Below, one piece after another: positions 49,223 to 57,115 of a stretch of 64,000 bases of DNA (position 1 is its first letter; each line of letters opens with the position of its first letter). This DNA comes from an uncultured Eubacteriales bacterium. Its GTDB lineage: Bacteria; Bacillota; Clostridia; Christensenellales; Aristaeellaceae. The translations under genes were made by a program, and so were the position numbers. The notes under the pieces were generated by a model. It saw only the letters and a program-made list of their open reading frames with translations. It did no database searches and had not been told where the DNA came from. The stretch is taken from contig UQNN01000007.1 in NCBI GenBank assembly GCA_900542445.1, forward strand, positions 62,001 through 126,000. The letters are read 5' to 3'.

Positions 49223-50607
49223 CCACTCCAGTCGCTTCCCGTTTCCCGCTCAAGCGCGCTTTCCAGCGCCTCAAGGCTGCCGATCCCGCCCGCATTTTCC
49301 GCGATATAGGTTTGCAGCGCGCGGATAAACGCTTCCTGCCCGACAGCCTGCTCGATGCCCATCAGATTCGCCGCGCCCGCGTCGCGCAGCACCTGCGTCA
49401 TCTCTCCGTCGCCGCCGAAATGCTCCGTCGATGCGCCGATGACCACGCCATGCGGCCGCGTCAGCCGGGTCGCAATCTCGATTTCGTCATAGAATCGCTT
49501 TTCGTAGGCCGCGTCGCCTTCTCTCTGCCGATACGCCATCAGCTCCACGCAGGAGGCGAGCGTTTCGCTCAGCCACGGCGCGTTCCACGGATCGTTTTCC
49601 ACCTGCACGCCGAAGATCTGCCGCGCGCAGAGCCGCGTCATCTGCGCCAGCAGCTCGTCGGCCTTCGCGTCTGCATCGACGGCGACAAGCGCCGACCCCA
49701 GCGCGCCGTCCGCGCGCCCGGTTTGGGCCTGCACCACCGTCAGCGACGAAAACGGGTAACTGAATCCCAGCTTTTCGATGGCTTCCAGCGCGTCCGCCGC
49801 CGCTTCCCGCAGTCTCGACGCGGTGCGCGCGTTTTCCGCCAGCGCCGTGATCAGCACATCGCCCGCCCTCGTCTGCCGGATTTCGCCCTCCGCGCGCATG
49901 GCGAAAGCAATCTCCCGCGCGCCGGAAAGCTGCATCGCCAGCGTTTTCGTGCCGTCGCCGTTATCCTGCTCGTCGATCCACGCGCCGCCAAACGCCGCCA
50001 GCACCGTTTTCGGCACGGTCAGCGCCATTTGGATATCCACAGCCTGCCCATAACTCGTTTCAGCCAGCTCGTCGTATTCATCCGTGCGCCACGTGCCGTT
50101 TTCCCAAACAGCGGGCAGGGGCAGCGCGCCGATGAGCAGCGCGCTTTCATCCGTTCTGCCGATGACGCTTTCCCCGCGCGGCACGATCAGCGCTGCCTGC
50201 CAGCTGATTTCCAGCGTTTCGCCCGCCCGCCACGGCGTTTGAATCCGCCAGACGGAGGGATCGCCGCTGTCCATGCCGACAGGCACGCTTTCGCCGTTCA
50301 CTGCCGCGCCGTAAAGCGTCACGCTCCCCTGCTGAATCGCATTCGGATACGCGCGCAGCACGATCTCCGAAAGATCCTCGCCCGTGCGGTTGGTCACCGT
50401 GAGACACATGCTGCCCTTCACCGTGCGCAGATCCCCGGTCGCCTCCACGCTGACGCTCATGAAATCCCGTTCGTCGCTCGGCGCAAGCGCCGGCTCGCTG
50501 ACGAAGAGCGCCTTCTGCTCACGGCTGAGGGCGAACGCGCAAGCCGCCGCCAGCAGGATGATCACCGCCGTCAGCAGCAGCGCGTTTTTTCGTGTAAAGA
50601 GCTTCAT
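49195..50607 (-). CDS. M1 (gluzincin)-like membrane-anchored protein lacking the HExxH zinc motif
   Basis: 470 aa. A lipoprotein- or anchor-like N-terminal span (LLLTAVIILLAAACAFAL, residues 10-28) precedes an M1-aminopeptidase-like beta domain and catalytic-domain fold. Where active relatives have an HELAHQWFG-type zinc helix, this protein reads RLCARQIFG near residue 338, so both zinc histidines and the catalytic Glu are missing. The downstream PWLSETLASC block (active relatives PWLNEGLA) keeps its Glu. It is thus probably a non-catalytic pseudopeptidase outside the membrane. Start 6 bases after GGAGG. Cotranscribed behind a zinc-ribbon protein. Confidence 0.72.
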   Translation of the reverse strand: MKLFTRKNALLLTAVIILLAAACAFALSREQKALFVSEPALAPSDERDFMSVSVEATGDLRTVKGSMCLTVTNRTGEDLSEIVLRAYPNAIQQGSVTLYGAAVNGESVPVGMDSGDPSVWRIQTPWRAGETLEISWQAALIVPRGESVIGRTDESALLIGALPLPAVWENGTWRTDEYDELAETSYGQAVDIQMALTVPKTVLAAFGGAWIDEQDNGDGTKTLAMQLSGAREIAFAMRAEGEIRQTRAGDVLITALAENARTASRLREAAADALEAIEKLGFSYPFSSLTVVQAQTGRADGALGSALVAVDADAKADELLAQMTRLCARQIFGVQVENDPWNAPWLSETLASCVELMAYRQREGDAAYEKRFYDEIEIATRLTRPHGVVIGASTEHFGGDGEMTQVLRDAGAANLMGIEQAVGQEAFIRALQTYIAENAGGIGSLEALESALERETGSDWSGYLADMLAS

Positions 50608-50667
50608 AACCTGCCTCCCTGTGAACGCCAAAAGGCGGGCAGCAAGTTTGCCGTCCGCCTTCGTATG

Positions 50668-51084
50668 TTACGCCTTTTTGTCGAATTTGGTGCCGCAGTT
50701 TTTGCAGGTGATGGTCACGCTGCCCACGCCGCGCGGCACGCGCAGACGCTGTTTGCACTTCGGGCAGGTGAAATAGCGATATTTCTTGCCGTTTTTCAGC
50801 CGATTGACCCATTCCGTGAAGCCGCGCCGCACGCCCTCGGTCTTGCTCAGGTACACCTCATTCTCGTGCGCCCGGCGGTACCTGTCCTTGCTGAACATGC
50901 GGAAAAACGCGCCAATCAGCAGCGCGTCGGAAATCACCATCGTCATCATCCTCGCGCCCGTGAACGAACCGACGATCGAGATGACCAGCGCCGCGATCAC
51001 CAGCGCCATGCTGAGCTGATCCGCACCATAGCGCCCGCTCATGAACCGCGCAAAAGACGCGCGTACTTTATCAAAGAAACCCAT
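50668..51084 (-). CDS. Membrane protein with C-terminal zinc ribbon
   Basis: 138 aa. Two spans at about residues 24-42 and 46-63 (MALVIAALVISIVGSF; MMTMVISDALLIGAFF), a basic linker, and a C-terminal zinc ribbon with CPKCKQ near 111 and CKNCG near 130, four cysteines in two CxxC pairs. The final KFDKKA is basic. Similar small zinc-ribbon membrane proteins occur in Clostridia without known function. AGGAGG lies 8 bases before the ATG. First gene of a two-gene operon with the M1-like protein, driven by a strong promoter with a palindromic operator. Confidence 0.8.
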   Translation of the reverse strand: MGFFDKVRASFARFMSGRYGADQLSMALVIAALVISIVGSFTGARMMTMVISDALLIGAFFRMFSKDRYRRAHENEVYLSKTEGVRRGFTEWVNRLKNGKKYRYFTCPKCKQRLRVPRGVGSVTITCKNCGTKFDKKA

Positions 51085-51123
51085 GTTTCAAAACCTCCTG
51101 CATCTGTTTTGGACCCGCAGCAC

Positions 51124-51141
51124 TTTGCACACGTGTGCAAA
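51124..51141. promoter_or_regulatory. 18-bp perfect palindrome, likely operator
   Basis: TTTGCACACGTGTGCAAA is a perfect 9+9 palindrome placed 15-33 bp after the -10 element of the promoter at 51157-51185, that is at or just past the start of transcription. A matching half-site (GTGCAAAA on the minus strand) lies just upstream of the -35. The layout suits a repressor with an inverted-repeat site. Confidence 0.65.
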
Positions 51142-51156
51142 ACCTCGATGATTTAC

Positions 51157-51185
51157 AGCATACGCCGACGCGGCGCACCTGTCAA
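51157..51185 (-). promoter_or_regulatory. Promoter of the zinc-ribbon/M1-like operon
   Basis: TTGACA (51180-51185), 17 bp, TATGCT (51157-51162) on the minus strand. Confidence 0.8.
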
Positions 51186-51206
51186 CATCTTTTGCACGCG
51201 GGTCAC

Positions 51207-51992
51207 TCACAGCTCCAGATGATCTTCGCGCAACGCCCCAAAGGGCTCAAGCTCCTTCATCGCCCGATCCCACTGGGCCGGGTTTCGGATTTCCTCCGGC
51301 TCGTGCGCGTCCAGCCCAATCAGCACACGCACGCCCTCCTGACGGACGATGTCAAAGAAATCCGCGTCGGGATAACTCTTTCTGTGCGTAATCGGCGAAA
51401 GAAAACGGTCGTGCAGGTTGTATTCCATCGGCATGTTCAGCGCCTTGCAGGCCTGACAAAGTTCCTTCGCAGCCGCGCGGCCGTCCGCGTCCAGCGGCCT
51501 ACCATAGTCGCGCATGAATAAATCCGGATGGGCCAGATAGGCAAACATCCCTGTCTCCATGCCCTTCACCGCCGAATCCACATAGCGGCGAATCTGCTCC
51601 GCCGTGCGCGTGTGGCCGAAGTAGAAGCCGTGCTCGTCGTCATGGTCGTAATGATTGCCCAGAATCAGATAATCCAACCCGTTTTCCGCCTTCATATCCG
51701 CCAGCCAGCCCATGTAATCCGGAAAATACTCGCATTCAAACCCCGTCAGAATGCGGATTTGGCCGCGGTATTTTTCCGCCAGCGCGCGCACGCTCGCCAG
51801 ATATTCCGGCATCTGACTGATGTGCATGCGCACCGTCGGATGCACGTATCCGTTTTTGTACGGCCATGGCACGTGATCCGAAAAGCCCAGCTCGTCAAAT
51901 CCCCGCCCGATCGCCGCCAGCACATATTCCTCGTCCGTGCCTTCCGCATGCCCGCAGCGCGCCGTGTGCGTGTGATAATTCGCTTTCATCAT
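51207..51992 (-). CDS. PHP-domain histidinol-phosphatase (HisK/HisJ type)
   Basis: 261 aa. PHP metal-binding residues are visible: ANYHTHTARCGHA at the start, FSDHVPWP near 38, FECEYFPDY near 87, LGNHYD near 111, LAHPDLF near 154, and GLDAHEPEEI near 228. Would dephosphorylate histidinol phosphate, though PHP members also act on other phosphates and no his gene is nearby. Its ATG overlaps the stop of the upstream kinase gene (ATGA), so the two are coupled, hinting at a joint but unknown pathway. Confidence 0.85.
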   Translation of the reverse strand: MMKANYHTHTARCGHAEGTDEEYVLAAIGRGFDELGFSDHVPWPYKNGYVHPTVRMHISQMPEYLASVRALAEKYRGQIRILTGFECEYFPDYMGWLADMKAENGLDYLILGNHYDHDDEHGFYFGHTRTAEQIRRYVDSAVKGMETGMFAYLAHPDLFMRDYGRPLDADGRAAAKELCQACKALNMPMEYNLHDRFLSPITHRKSYPDADFFDIVRQEGVRVLIGLDAHEPEEIRNPAQWDRAMKELEPFGALREDHLEL

Positions 51993-52816
51993 GATTCCAC
52001 CCCAATCCTCGTGCAGGGCACGCGGCCCTCCACCAAATCGCTGATCCGGTGACGGCCGTGACCGATAATCACCGTCGTGCCGCGCATCGCCGGCTCGAGC
52101 GCATATTCCAGCTTCGCATACGCGCCGTTCGCGCCCGCGCGGGACGCGCCCATGCAGTGCGTCTGTAATTCGCGGATTTTGCGCTCCATCTCTTCCGGCG
52201 TCTTCGCCAGTACGTCGCGAATCAGCGTCTTCGGGTCTTTCGGATCGGCGTAAATGCCTTCCGTCGAGGTCATGATCAGCAGCGTTTTCGTCGTCACCAG
52301 CCCCGCAATCACCGCCGCCGTCTCGTCATTGTCCACGCACTCATGCACCTCGCGGTGCTCGCGGCGCAGGTTGGAGAGTTCCCACTTGCGGTTTTCTTCG
52401 TCGGAAACGGGGTCGTTGTAGTTGACAATCGGAATCGCGCCCTGCTCCTTCGCGCGGAGGAAGAGCCTGCGGATGTGTTCGCGCTTCTCCGGGTCGTTGA
52501 AGTGCTGATGTTCCACCAGCACCTGACGCACGGAATATTCCTGCCGGATGAAGTGGCGGTATTGCTCCATCAGGATGCTCTGTCCCTGCGCCGCGTAGTC
52601 CGTTTTCGCATCCACGCTGTCGCACGTCAGCTCGTGCCCCGTGCGCTTGATGTAATCCAGACGGCCGATTTCCGCCGCGCCGCTCGTCACCCAGATCATG
52701 CCGGGCTTCAGCTCGCTGCCCAGCCGCGAAAAAATGTTGTAATCAATGTCGGCGTCTTCGCGGCGAATCAGCGCCATCGAGCCAATCTTGCCGACCAAAT
52801 CAAAATCGTACTGCAT
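51989..52816 (-). CDS. Amino acid kinase family protein, ProB/UMP-kinase fold
   Basis: 275 aa. The fold is recognisable from KIGSMALIRRED at the start, PGMIWVTSGAAEIG near 34, VDNDETAAVIAGLV near 176 and STEGIYADP near 203. The family's glycine loop before the catalytic Lys appears as GANGAYAKLEYA near 245. It lacks a PUA domain, so it would be the short type of glutamate 5-kinase if it is one, but proA and proC are absent here and UMP-kinase-like activity cannot be excluded. Start preceded by AAGGAAAG. Coupled to the PHP phosphatase. Confidence 0.78.
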   Translation of the reverse strand: MQYDFDLVGKIGSMALIRREDADIDYNIFSRLGSELKPGMIWVTSGAAEIGRLDYIKRTGHELTCDSVDAKTDYAAQGQSILMEQYRHFIRQEYSVRQVLVEHQHFNDPEKREHIRRLFLRAKEQGAIPIVNYNDPVSDEENRKWELSNLRREHREVHECVDNDETAAVIAGLVTTKTLLIMTSTEGIYADPKDPKTLIRDVLAKTPEEMERKIRELQTHCMGASRAGANGAYAKLEYALEPAMRGTTVIIGHGRHRISDLVEGRVPCTRIGVES

Positions 52817-52851
52817 GTTCTTTCCTTCTTTTTGCAAAAACCTTTTAGGGT

Positions 52852-53022
52852 ACGTTTGGGACGCTGTCCCAAACCCTGCCGAGGGACAACGTCCCTCAGA
52901 CTCCCTTCTTCGCTTCGCGACAGTTGAAACCGACTTATCCAAGCGTTGCGCATGCGCAACGCCTACATGGGAGGTGCAGGAACCTCAGGTTCCTGCCGGG
53001 GTTTGGGGTGAAACCCCAACGT
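52852..53022. repeat. Family A repeat between rlmH and the kinase gene
   Basis: Left end ACGTTTGGGAC...GTCCCAAACCC, right end GGGTTTGGGGT...ACCCCAACGT, inverted relative to each other. Inside are GAGGGACAACGTCCCTC, TTGCGCATGCGCAA and CAGGAACCTCAGGTTCCTG. It touches the last base of the rlmH stop codon. Confidence 0.8.
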
Positions 53023-53498
53023 CATTTATGATATTTTTCTCCCGCCGCGATCTTCATCGCGCGGTAAATCTGCTCAAGCAGCATCACGCGCGCCAGCTGG
53101 TGCGGAAAGGTCATCAAGGAAAACGACAGTTTGAAATTCGCCCGCGCAACGACCTGGGGCGACAGCCCCAGCGAACCGCCGATGATAAAGACCACCCGCC
53201 GCCCCGTGTCGCCCAGCTGCATCAGCTTTTCGGAAAGCTGCACCGAATCGAGCTGCCTGCCGCCGATGCACAGCGCAATCACGATATCGTCCTCGCGCAC
53301 CTTCTGCAAAATCGCTTTGCCCTCTTTTTCGCAGATCTGCGCTTCGACAGCGGGCGAACTGTTCGCCGGTTCGGGCAGATCCGGCAGCTCGATTTCCTCG
53401 AATTTTCCAAAACGCGAAAGCCGCTTCTCGTATTCGTTCGCCGCGTCGCGCCAGTATTTCTCTTTCAGCCGCCCCATGCAGATCAGCGCCATGTTCAC
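53022..53498 (-). CDS. rlmH: 23S rRNA (pseudouridine(1915)-N(3))-methyltransferase
   Basis: 158 aa from a GTG start, the exact family length of about 159. SPOUT enzyme acting on the assembled 70S ribosome. Seen are MGRLKEKYWRDAANEYEKRL near residue 8, ALCIGGRQLDSVQLSEKL near 74, FIIGGSLGLS near 105 and the C-terminal LMTFPHQLARVMLLEQIYRA. The GTG aligns with the usual family start and overlaps the stop of the CPBP gene (GTGA), whereas ATG 53492 would shorten the protein by two residues. Confidence 0.95.
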   Translation of the reverse strand: MNMALICMGRLKEKYWRDAANEYEKRLSRFGKFEEIELPDLPEPANSSPAVEAQICEKEGKAILQKVREDDIVIALCIGGRQLDSVQLSEKLMQLGDTGRRVVFIIGGSLGLSPQVVARANFKLSFSLMTFPHQLARVMLLEQIYRAMKIAAGEKYHK

Positions 53499-54391
53499 GG
53501 TTTCGTCACCCCCGATACGATTACGGCAGCGATAACCGCCAGCACGGCCGCGGCAATCTTCGCCATTTCCTTTCTGCTCAGCGCACCGCCCCATTCGACG
53601 GGCGCGCGGTTCGCCCGCGCGCGATAGACGCGCGCAACCATCGCAAAGCAGAGCACCGCGCTCATCAATCCCAGCACGCAGAAAAGCAGCGAGTTTCCCG
53701 CAAGCTTCAGCCCCGAAAAGCTCACCAGCAGCACAGCGGCGTTGTAGCATCCATGCATCAGCATCGGCGCGAGAATCGAGCCTGTCCGCTGCGCCATCTC
53801 GCCCAGCAGGCAGCCGAAGAGGAACCGCGGCAGAAACGCCGCATCCACGCCGTGCGCCGCCGCGAACAGCAGCGCTGTCGCAGCAGCCGCTTTTCCCCTG
53901 CCCGCTCTGGCGAACGCGCCCATCAGATAGCCGCGGAAAAACAACTCCTCACAGATCGGCGCAAGCAGCGCGCTTTGCAGCAGCATCGGCAGAAACAAAC
54001 CTGAATCCGGCGCGGAGGCCGCCGTCTGCGCCAATTCCACGCCGCAGAGCCGAAGCGCCGCGCCCGGAAGCTCGGCCAGAAGCGCCGCCGGGCCGATAAA
54101 CAGCGCGCCCGCCGCCGCCAGACAGAGCATATGCTGCGCGCTCAGCGCCCGAAGCGCAATCATCCTGTGCTGATCGCCGTCCAGCATGAACAGCCCCGCC
54201 AGCGCGGGCAGCAGGAAACACAGCAGCGTGCCCGCCGTTGAAAGCGCCACGGCGGATAATCCGGACACGCGCAGAACCATCCCCAACAGGCGAAGCCCAT
54301 ACAGCCCCGCCAACGAAGCGAGGCTCAAAAAAAGCGCGACGCGCGTGCGAACACGCCGCCGCGCCCTGCTTTTCCTCAATCCATCCATCAC
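53495..54391 (-). CDS. CPBP family intramembrane metalloprotease
   Basis: 298 aa with about eight spans. The CPBP/Rce1 motifs are intact: EELFFRGYLMGAF near residue 168 (Glu-Glu and Arg), FAAAHGVDAAFLPRFLFG near 205 (His, Phe) and a later His in MLMHGCYN near 238. In bacteria such proteases are associated with bacteriocin self-immunity or protein maturation, but many have no known substrate. Coupled at both ends, sharing ATGA with the glycosyltransferase upstream and GTGA with rlmH downstream. Confidence 0.9.
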   Translation of the reverse strand: MMDGLRKSRARRRVRTRVALFLSLASLAGLYGLRLLGMVLRVSGLSAVALSTAGTLLCFLLPALAGLFMLDGDQHRMIALRALSAQHMLCLAAAGALFIGPAALLAELPGAALRLCGVELAQTAASAPDSGLFLPMLLQSALLAPICEELFFRGYLMGAFARAGRGKAAAATALLFAAAHGVDAAFLPRFLFGCLLGEMAQRTGSILAPMLMHGCYNAAVLLVSFSGLKLAGNSLLFCVLGLMSAVLCFAMVARVYRARANRAPVEWGGALSRKEMAKIAAAVLAVIAAVIVSGVTKP

Positions 54392-55422
54392 TTGTCAAAC
54401 ACAAAGTCGCGCTGAATGAAGTAGCTGGCCGCAAAGAGCAGTAGATCGACCGGAATCTTGACCACCGCCGCCGAAATCGGCAGAACGGTCGGCAGGAACT
54501 GCACCAGTCCCGCGCCCAGAAGCCCCTGCACCACGGCCAGCGCATAATATTTGACCATGGAATGCTTGCCGCCGCGACCGGAGAACACAGTGTGCTTGTT
54601 GAGGTGATAATTCACCTGCGAGGACACCAGACGCGCCAGCGCATAGCTGAGCAGCGGCGCAAGCTTGAATACGCCCAGACACAGCCAATACAGCAGATAA
54701 TCCACCGCAAACGACGTGACCGACGAGAACAGGTATTTGAAAATGACCGCGTAAATGCGGATGGCGTCGCGCACGGGGTTGAAATGGCTGCCGGAATTAT
54801 CGTCGATATAAATCGTTTCAATCGGCACTTCGACCACGCCGAGCTTCATATCCCGCAGCTTGAGCAGCACATTCATTTCGTATTCATACCGTTCGCCGTC
54901 GATGGTGATCATCGCGGGAATGGCGCATGCGGGCAAGCCGCGCAGACCGGTCTGCGTATCCGAAACATGCACACCGCTGGCCAGCGCATACACAAAGCGG
55001 GTAATCCGGTTGCCCCAGCGGCTCTTAAACGGCACGTCCCCGGTGAACTCGCGTGAGCCGAGCACCAGCGCGTTCGGGTGCTCGCGCATGGCCTCGATGA
55101 TGCGCAGGATATCGCGGAGGGTATGCTGACCGTCCGCGTCCGCCGTCACCACGCCGGATAAATCCGGCCAGATGTTCAGCGCAGCGTTCAGGCCGGTTTT
55201 CAGCGCGCGGCCTTTGCCCTGATTGACCGCGTGCACGGCGATTTCCGCTCCCAGCGCGCGGCACTTCTCGAAAATCGGCGCAAACGGCTTCTGGCCGCCG
55301 TCATCTACCAGCAGCACGTCAAGCTTTTCTTCCTTTAATTCGCGCGTCAGCTGAATCAGACGGTCATCCGGCTTATAGGCGGGAATCAGCACCACGACGC
55401 GGAAAGTATCTTGCTTTTCCAT
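54388..55422 (-). CDS. Fusion of GT2 glycosyltransferase and GtrA-like membrane domain
   Basis: 344 aa. Residues 1-215 are a GT-A domain (VVVLIPAYKPDDRLIQL at the start, VLLVDDGGQ near 37, VTADADGQHT near 90 with the metal-binding DAD, GSREFTGD near 122). From about 225 to the end are four spans of a GtrA domain (SSVTSFAVDYLLYWL, SSQVNYHLNKHTVFSG, and a final YFIQRDFVFDK). GtrA proteins flip or help transfer lipid-linked sugars, so one chain may combine synthesis and translocation of a polyprenyl-linked sugar. Own promoter at 55480-55508. Confidence 0.92.
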   Translation of the reverse strand: MEKQDTFRVVVLIPAYKPDDRLIQLTRELKEEKLDVLLVDDGGQKPFAPIFEKCRALGAEIAVHAVNQGKGRALKTGLNAALNIWPDLSGVVTADADGQHTLRDILRIIEAMREHPNALVLGSREFTGDVPFKSRWGNRITRFVYALASGVHVSDTQTGLRGLPACAIPAMITIDGERYEYEMNVLLKLRDMKLGVVEVPIETIYIDDNSGSHFNPVRDAIRIYAVIFKYLFSSVTSFAVDYLLYWLCLGVFKLAPLLSYALARLVSSQVNYHLNKHTVFSGRGGKHSMVKYYALAVVQGLLGAGLVQFLPTVLPISAAVVKIPVDLLLFAASYFIQRDFVFDK

Positions 55423-55479
55423 AACGACTCCTCGTTGCTCTTGTTGTTATGCCCGTTTTTTTCGGGCAGACACGCAAAC

Positions 55480-55508
55480 AGTATAGCGCCCGCCCGGCCA
55501 AAAGTCAA
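55480..55508 (-). promoter_or_regulatory. Promoter of the GT2/GtrA-CPBP-rlmH operon
   Basis: TTGACT (55503-55508), 17 bp, TATACT (55480-55485) on the minus strand. A small hairpin TGCCCG/CGGGCA with a T-loop lies at about 55450-55468 in the leader. Confidence 0.75.
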
Positions 55509-55525
55509 TCTGCGGCGTGTTTTCC

Positions 55526-55554
55526 TTGCGCCTAATCTTGCTTTGTGTTAAAAT
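55526..55554 (+). promoter_or_regulatory. Likely promoter of trpS
   Basis: TTGCGC (55526-55531), 17 bp, TAAAAT (55549-55554). It would produce a leader of about 160 nt containing a whole family B repeat. Confidence 0.55.
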
Positions 55555-55575
55555 AAAGAAAATCCGCACGATTCA

Positions 55576-55683
55576 ACGCCTTCAGTCAGCTTCGCCGACA
55601 GCTCCCTCAGCGAGGGAGTCTTTCATCGCGCAATCAGCCGCCCGCTATGAGGGCTGCGGCCGCCGAAGACAGACGGAAGGCGT
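55576..55683. repeat. Family B repeat in the trpS leader
   Basis: Ends ACGCCTTCAGTC and GACGGAAGGCGT are inverted copies. Inside are GCTCCCTCAGCGAGGGAG and AGCCGCC/GGGCTGCGGC-type stems. It lies between the putative trpS promoter and the ribosome site. Confidence 0.78.
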
Positions 55684-55722
55684 AGAACACGCGCCACGGG
55701 CGCTTAAAGGAGATTTTGCTTT

Positions 55723-56736
55723 ATGGAACAACAGACCACCCCGGTAAAAAAACAGCGCATTCTTTCCGGCATTCAGCCTTCCGGCACGCCGACGCTGGGC
55801 AACTACATCGGCGCGATGCGCAACTGGAAGCTGCTGGAAGACGAATACGACTGCCTGTATATGATCGCCGATCTGCACGCCATCACGGTGCGTCAGGAAC
55901 CGGCCAAGCTGCGCGCGCAGTCCATCCATCTGCTGGCACTTCTGCTGGCCATCGGCCTCGATCCGGAAAAGAACGTGCTCTTTTTCCAGAGCCACGTTCA
56001 CCAGCACGCGGAAATGAACTGGCTGCTCAACTGCTACACCTACATGGGCGAAATGAGCCGCATGACGCAGTTCAAGGACAAGAGCGCCAAGCATGCGGAC
56101 AACATCAACTGCGGCCTGTTCACCTATCCGGTGCTGATGGCAGGCGATATTCTGCTCTATCAGGCAAACCTCGTTCCGGTCGGTGTGGATCAGACGCAGC
56201 ACCTTGAAATCTGCCGCGATATCGCCACGCGCTTCAACGGCCTGTATGGCAACGTGTTCACCATTCCGGAAGGCTATTATCCGAAGCTCGGCGCGCGCGT
56301 GATGAGCCTGCAAGACCCCAAGCGCAAGATGAGCAAATCTGATCCGGACGACTGCTTCATTTCCATGCTGGACGGTGCGGACGTCGTGCGCCGCAAGCTG
56401 CGCCGCGCGGTGACGGATTCCGATTCCGAAATCCGCTTTGACGCGGAGAACAAGCCGGGCGTTTCCAACCTGCTGGCCATGCTCTGCGCGCTGACGGGCG
56501 AGCCGATGGATAAGACGGTCGAGTCTTTTGCGGGCAAGGGGTACGGCGACCTCAAGAGCACGGTGGCCGATGCGATTATCGCGACGCTCGAACCGATTCA
56601 GGCGGATTACAACCGCTACATGGGCGACAAGGCGTATCTGGAGACAGTCTATCGTCAGGGCGCGGAGCGCGCGGGCCGTCTGGCCGAGCGCACGCTCTCC
56701 AAGGCGATGAAGAAAATCGGATTTATCGCGAAATAA
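55723..56736 (+). CDS. trpS: Tryptophan--tRNA ligase
   Basis: 337 aa, standard bacterial TrpRS. The HIGH-type motif is SGIQPSGTPTLGNYIGA near residue 16, the tryptophan pocket block MAGDILLYQANLVPVGVDQ lies near 131, and the KMSKS loop is KRKMSKSDPDD near 195. Charges tRNA-Trp. AAAGGAG lies 10 bases before the ATG. No T-box leader is visible; the leader is instead filled by a family B repeat, and another begins at the last base of the stop codon. Confidence 0.97.
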   Translation: MEQQTTPVKKQRILSGIQPSGTPTLGNYIGAMRNWKLLEDEYDCLYMIADLHAITVRQEPAKLRAQSIHLLALLLAIGLDPEKNVLFFQSHVHQHAEMNWLLNCYTYMGEMSRMTQFKDKSAKHADNINCGLFTYPVLMAGDILLYQANLVPVGVDQTQHLEICRDIATRFNGLYGNVFTIPEGYYPKLGARVMSLQDPKRKMSKSDPDDCFISMLDGADVVRRKLRRAVTDSDSEIRFDAENKPGVSNLLAMLCALTGEPMDKTVESFAGKGYGDLKSTVADAIIATLEPIQADYNRYMGDKAYLETVYRQGAERAGRLAERTLSKAMKKIGFIAK

Positions 56737-57044
56737 CGCCTTCCGTCTGCCTTCGGCAGCCACCTCCCTCAAAGAGGGAGACTCAGACTGTAGACAAAAA
56801 GCTATTCTCCCCCCAAAGGGGGAGAATAGCCCTTTCCGCAAATGAAAGAATAGCTGAATTTCTTGATTTGGCTATCCAAGCCAAGTTTGCTTATGTCAAC
56901 AAGCTGCACCTCCCTCAAAGAGGGAGGATTTTTTATATTTTTACAAACAACAGAGCCTTTTTCTTTTTGGCTTGGAGGAAAACGCCTGATTAAAAGGCTC
57001 CCTCTTCGAGGGAGCTGGCACGGTACAGCCGTGACTGAAGGAGT
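56736..57044. repeat. Composite family B repeat after trpS
   Basis: Starts ACGCCTTCCGTCTGCC and ends GACTGAAGGAGT. It holds at least four hairpins: CTCCCTCAAAGAGGGAG twice, GCTATTCTCCCCC/GGGGGAGAATAGC and CTCCCTCTTCGAGGGAG. The second of these could end trpS transcription. No gene in the 379 bases between trpS and the next CDS. Confidence 0.72.
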
Positions 57045-57115
57045 TTTCCTCTTTACTTTTCAACATTTAGTGGTATAATAATCCCAACGTCTACAAGATA
57101 TGGGAGGTCTTTGCT

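Noticed and set aside
46666..51222. Two long plus-strand frames (642 and 864 codons) across alr, ykvI and the pseudopeptidase
   Set aside because: Both run antisense to, or out of frame with, genes having family motifs and ribosome sites; composition is of the shadow type.
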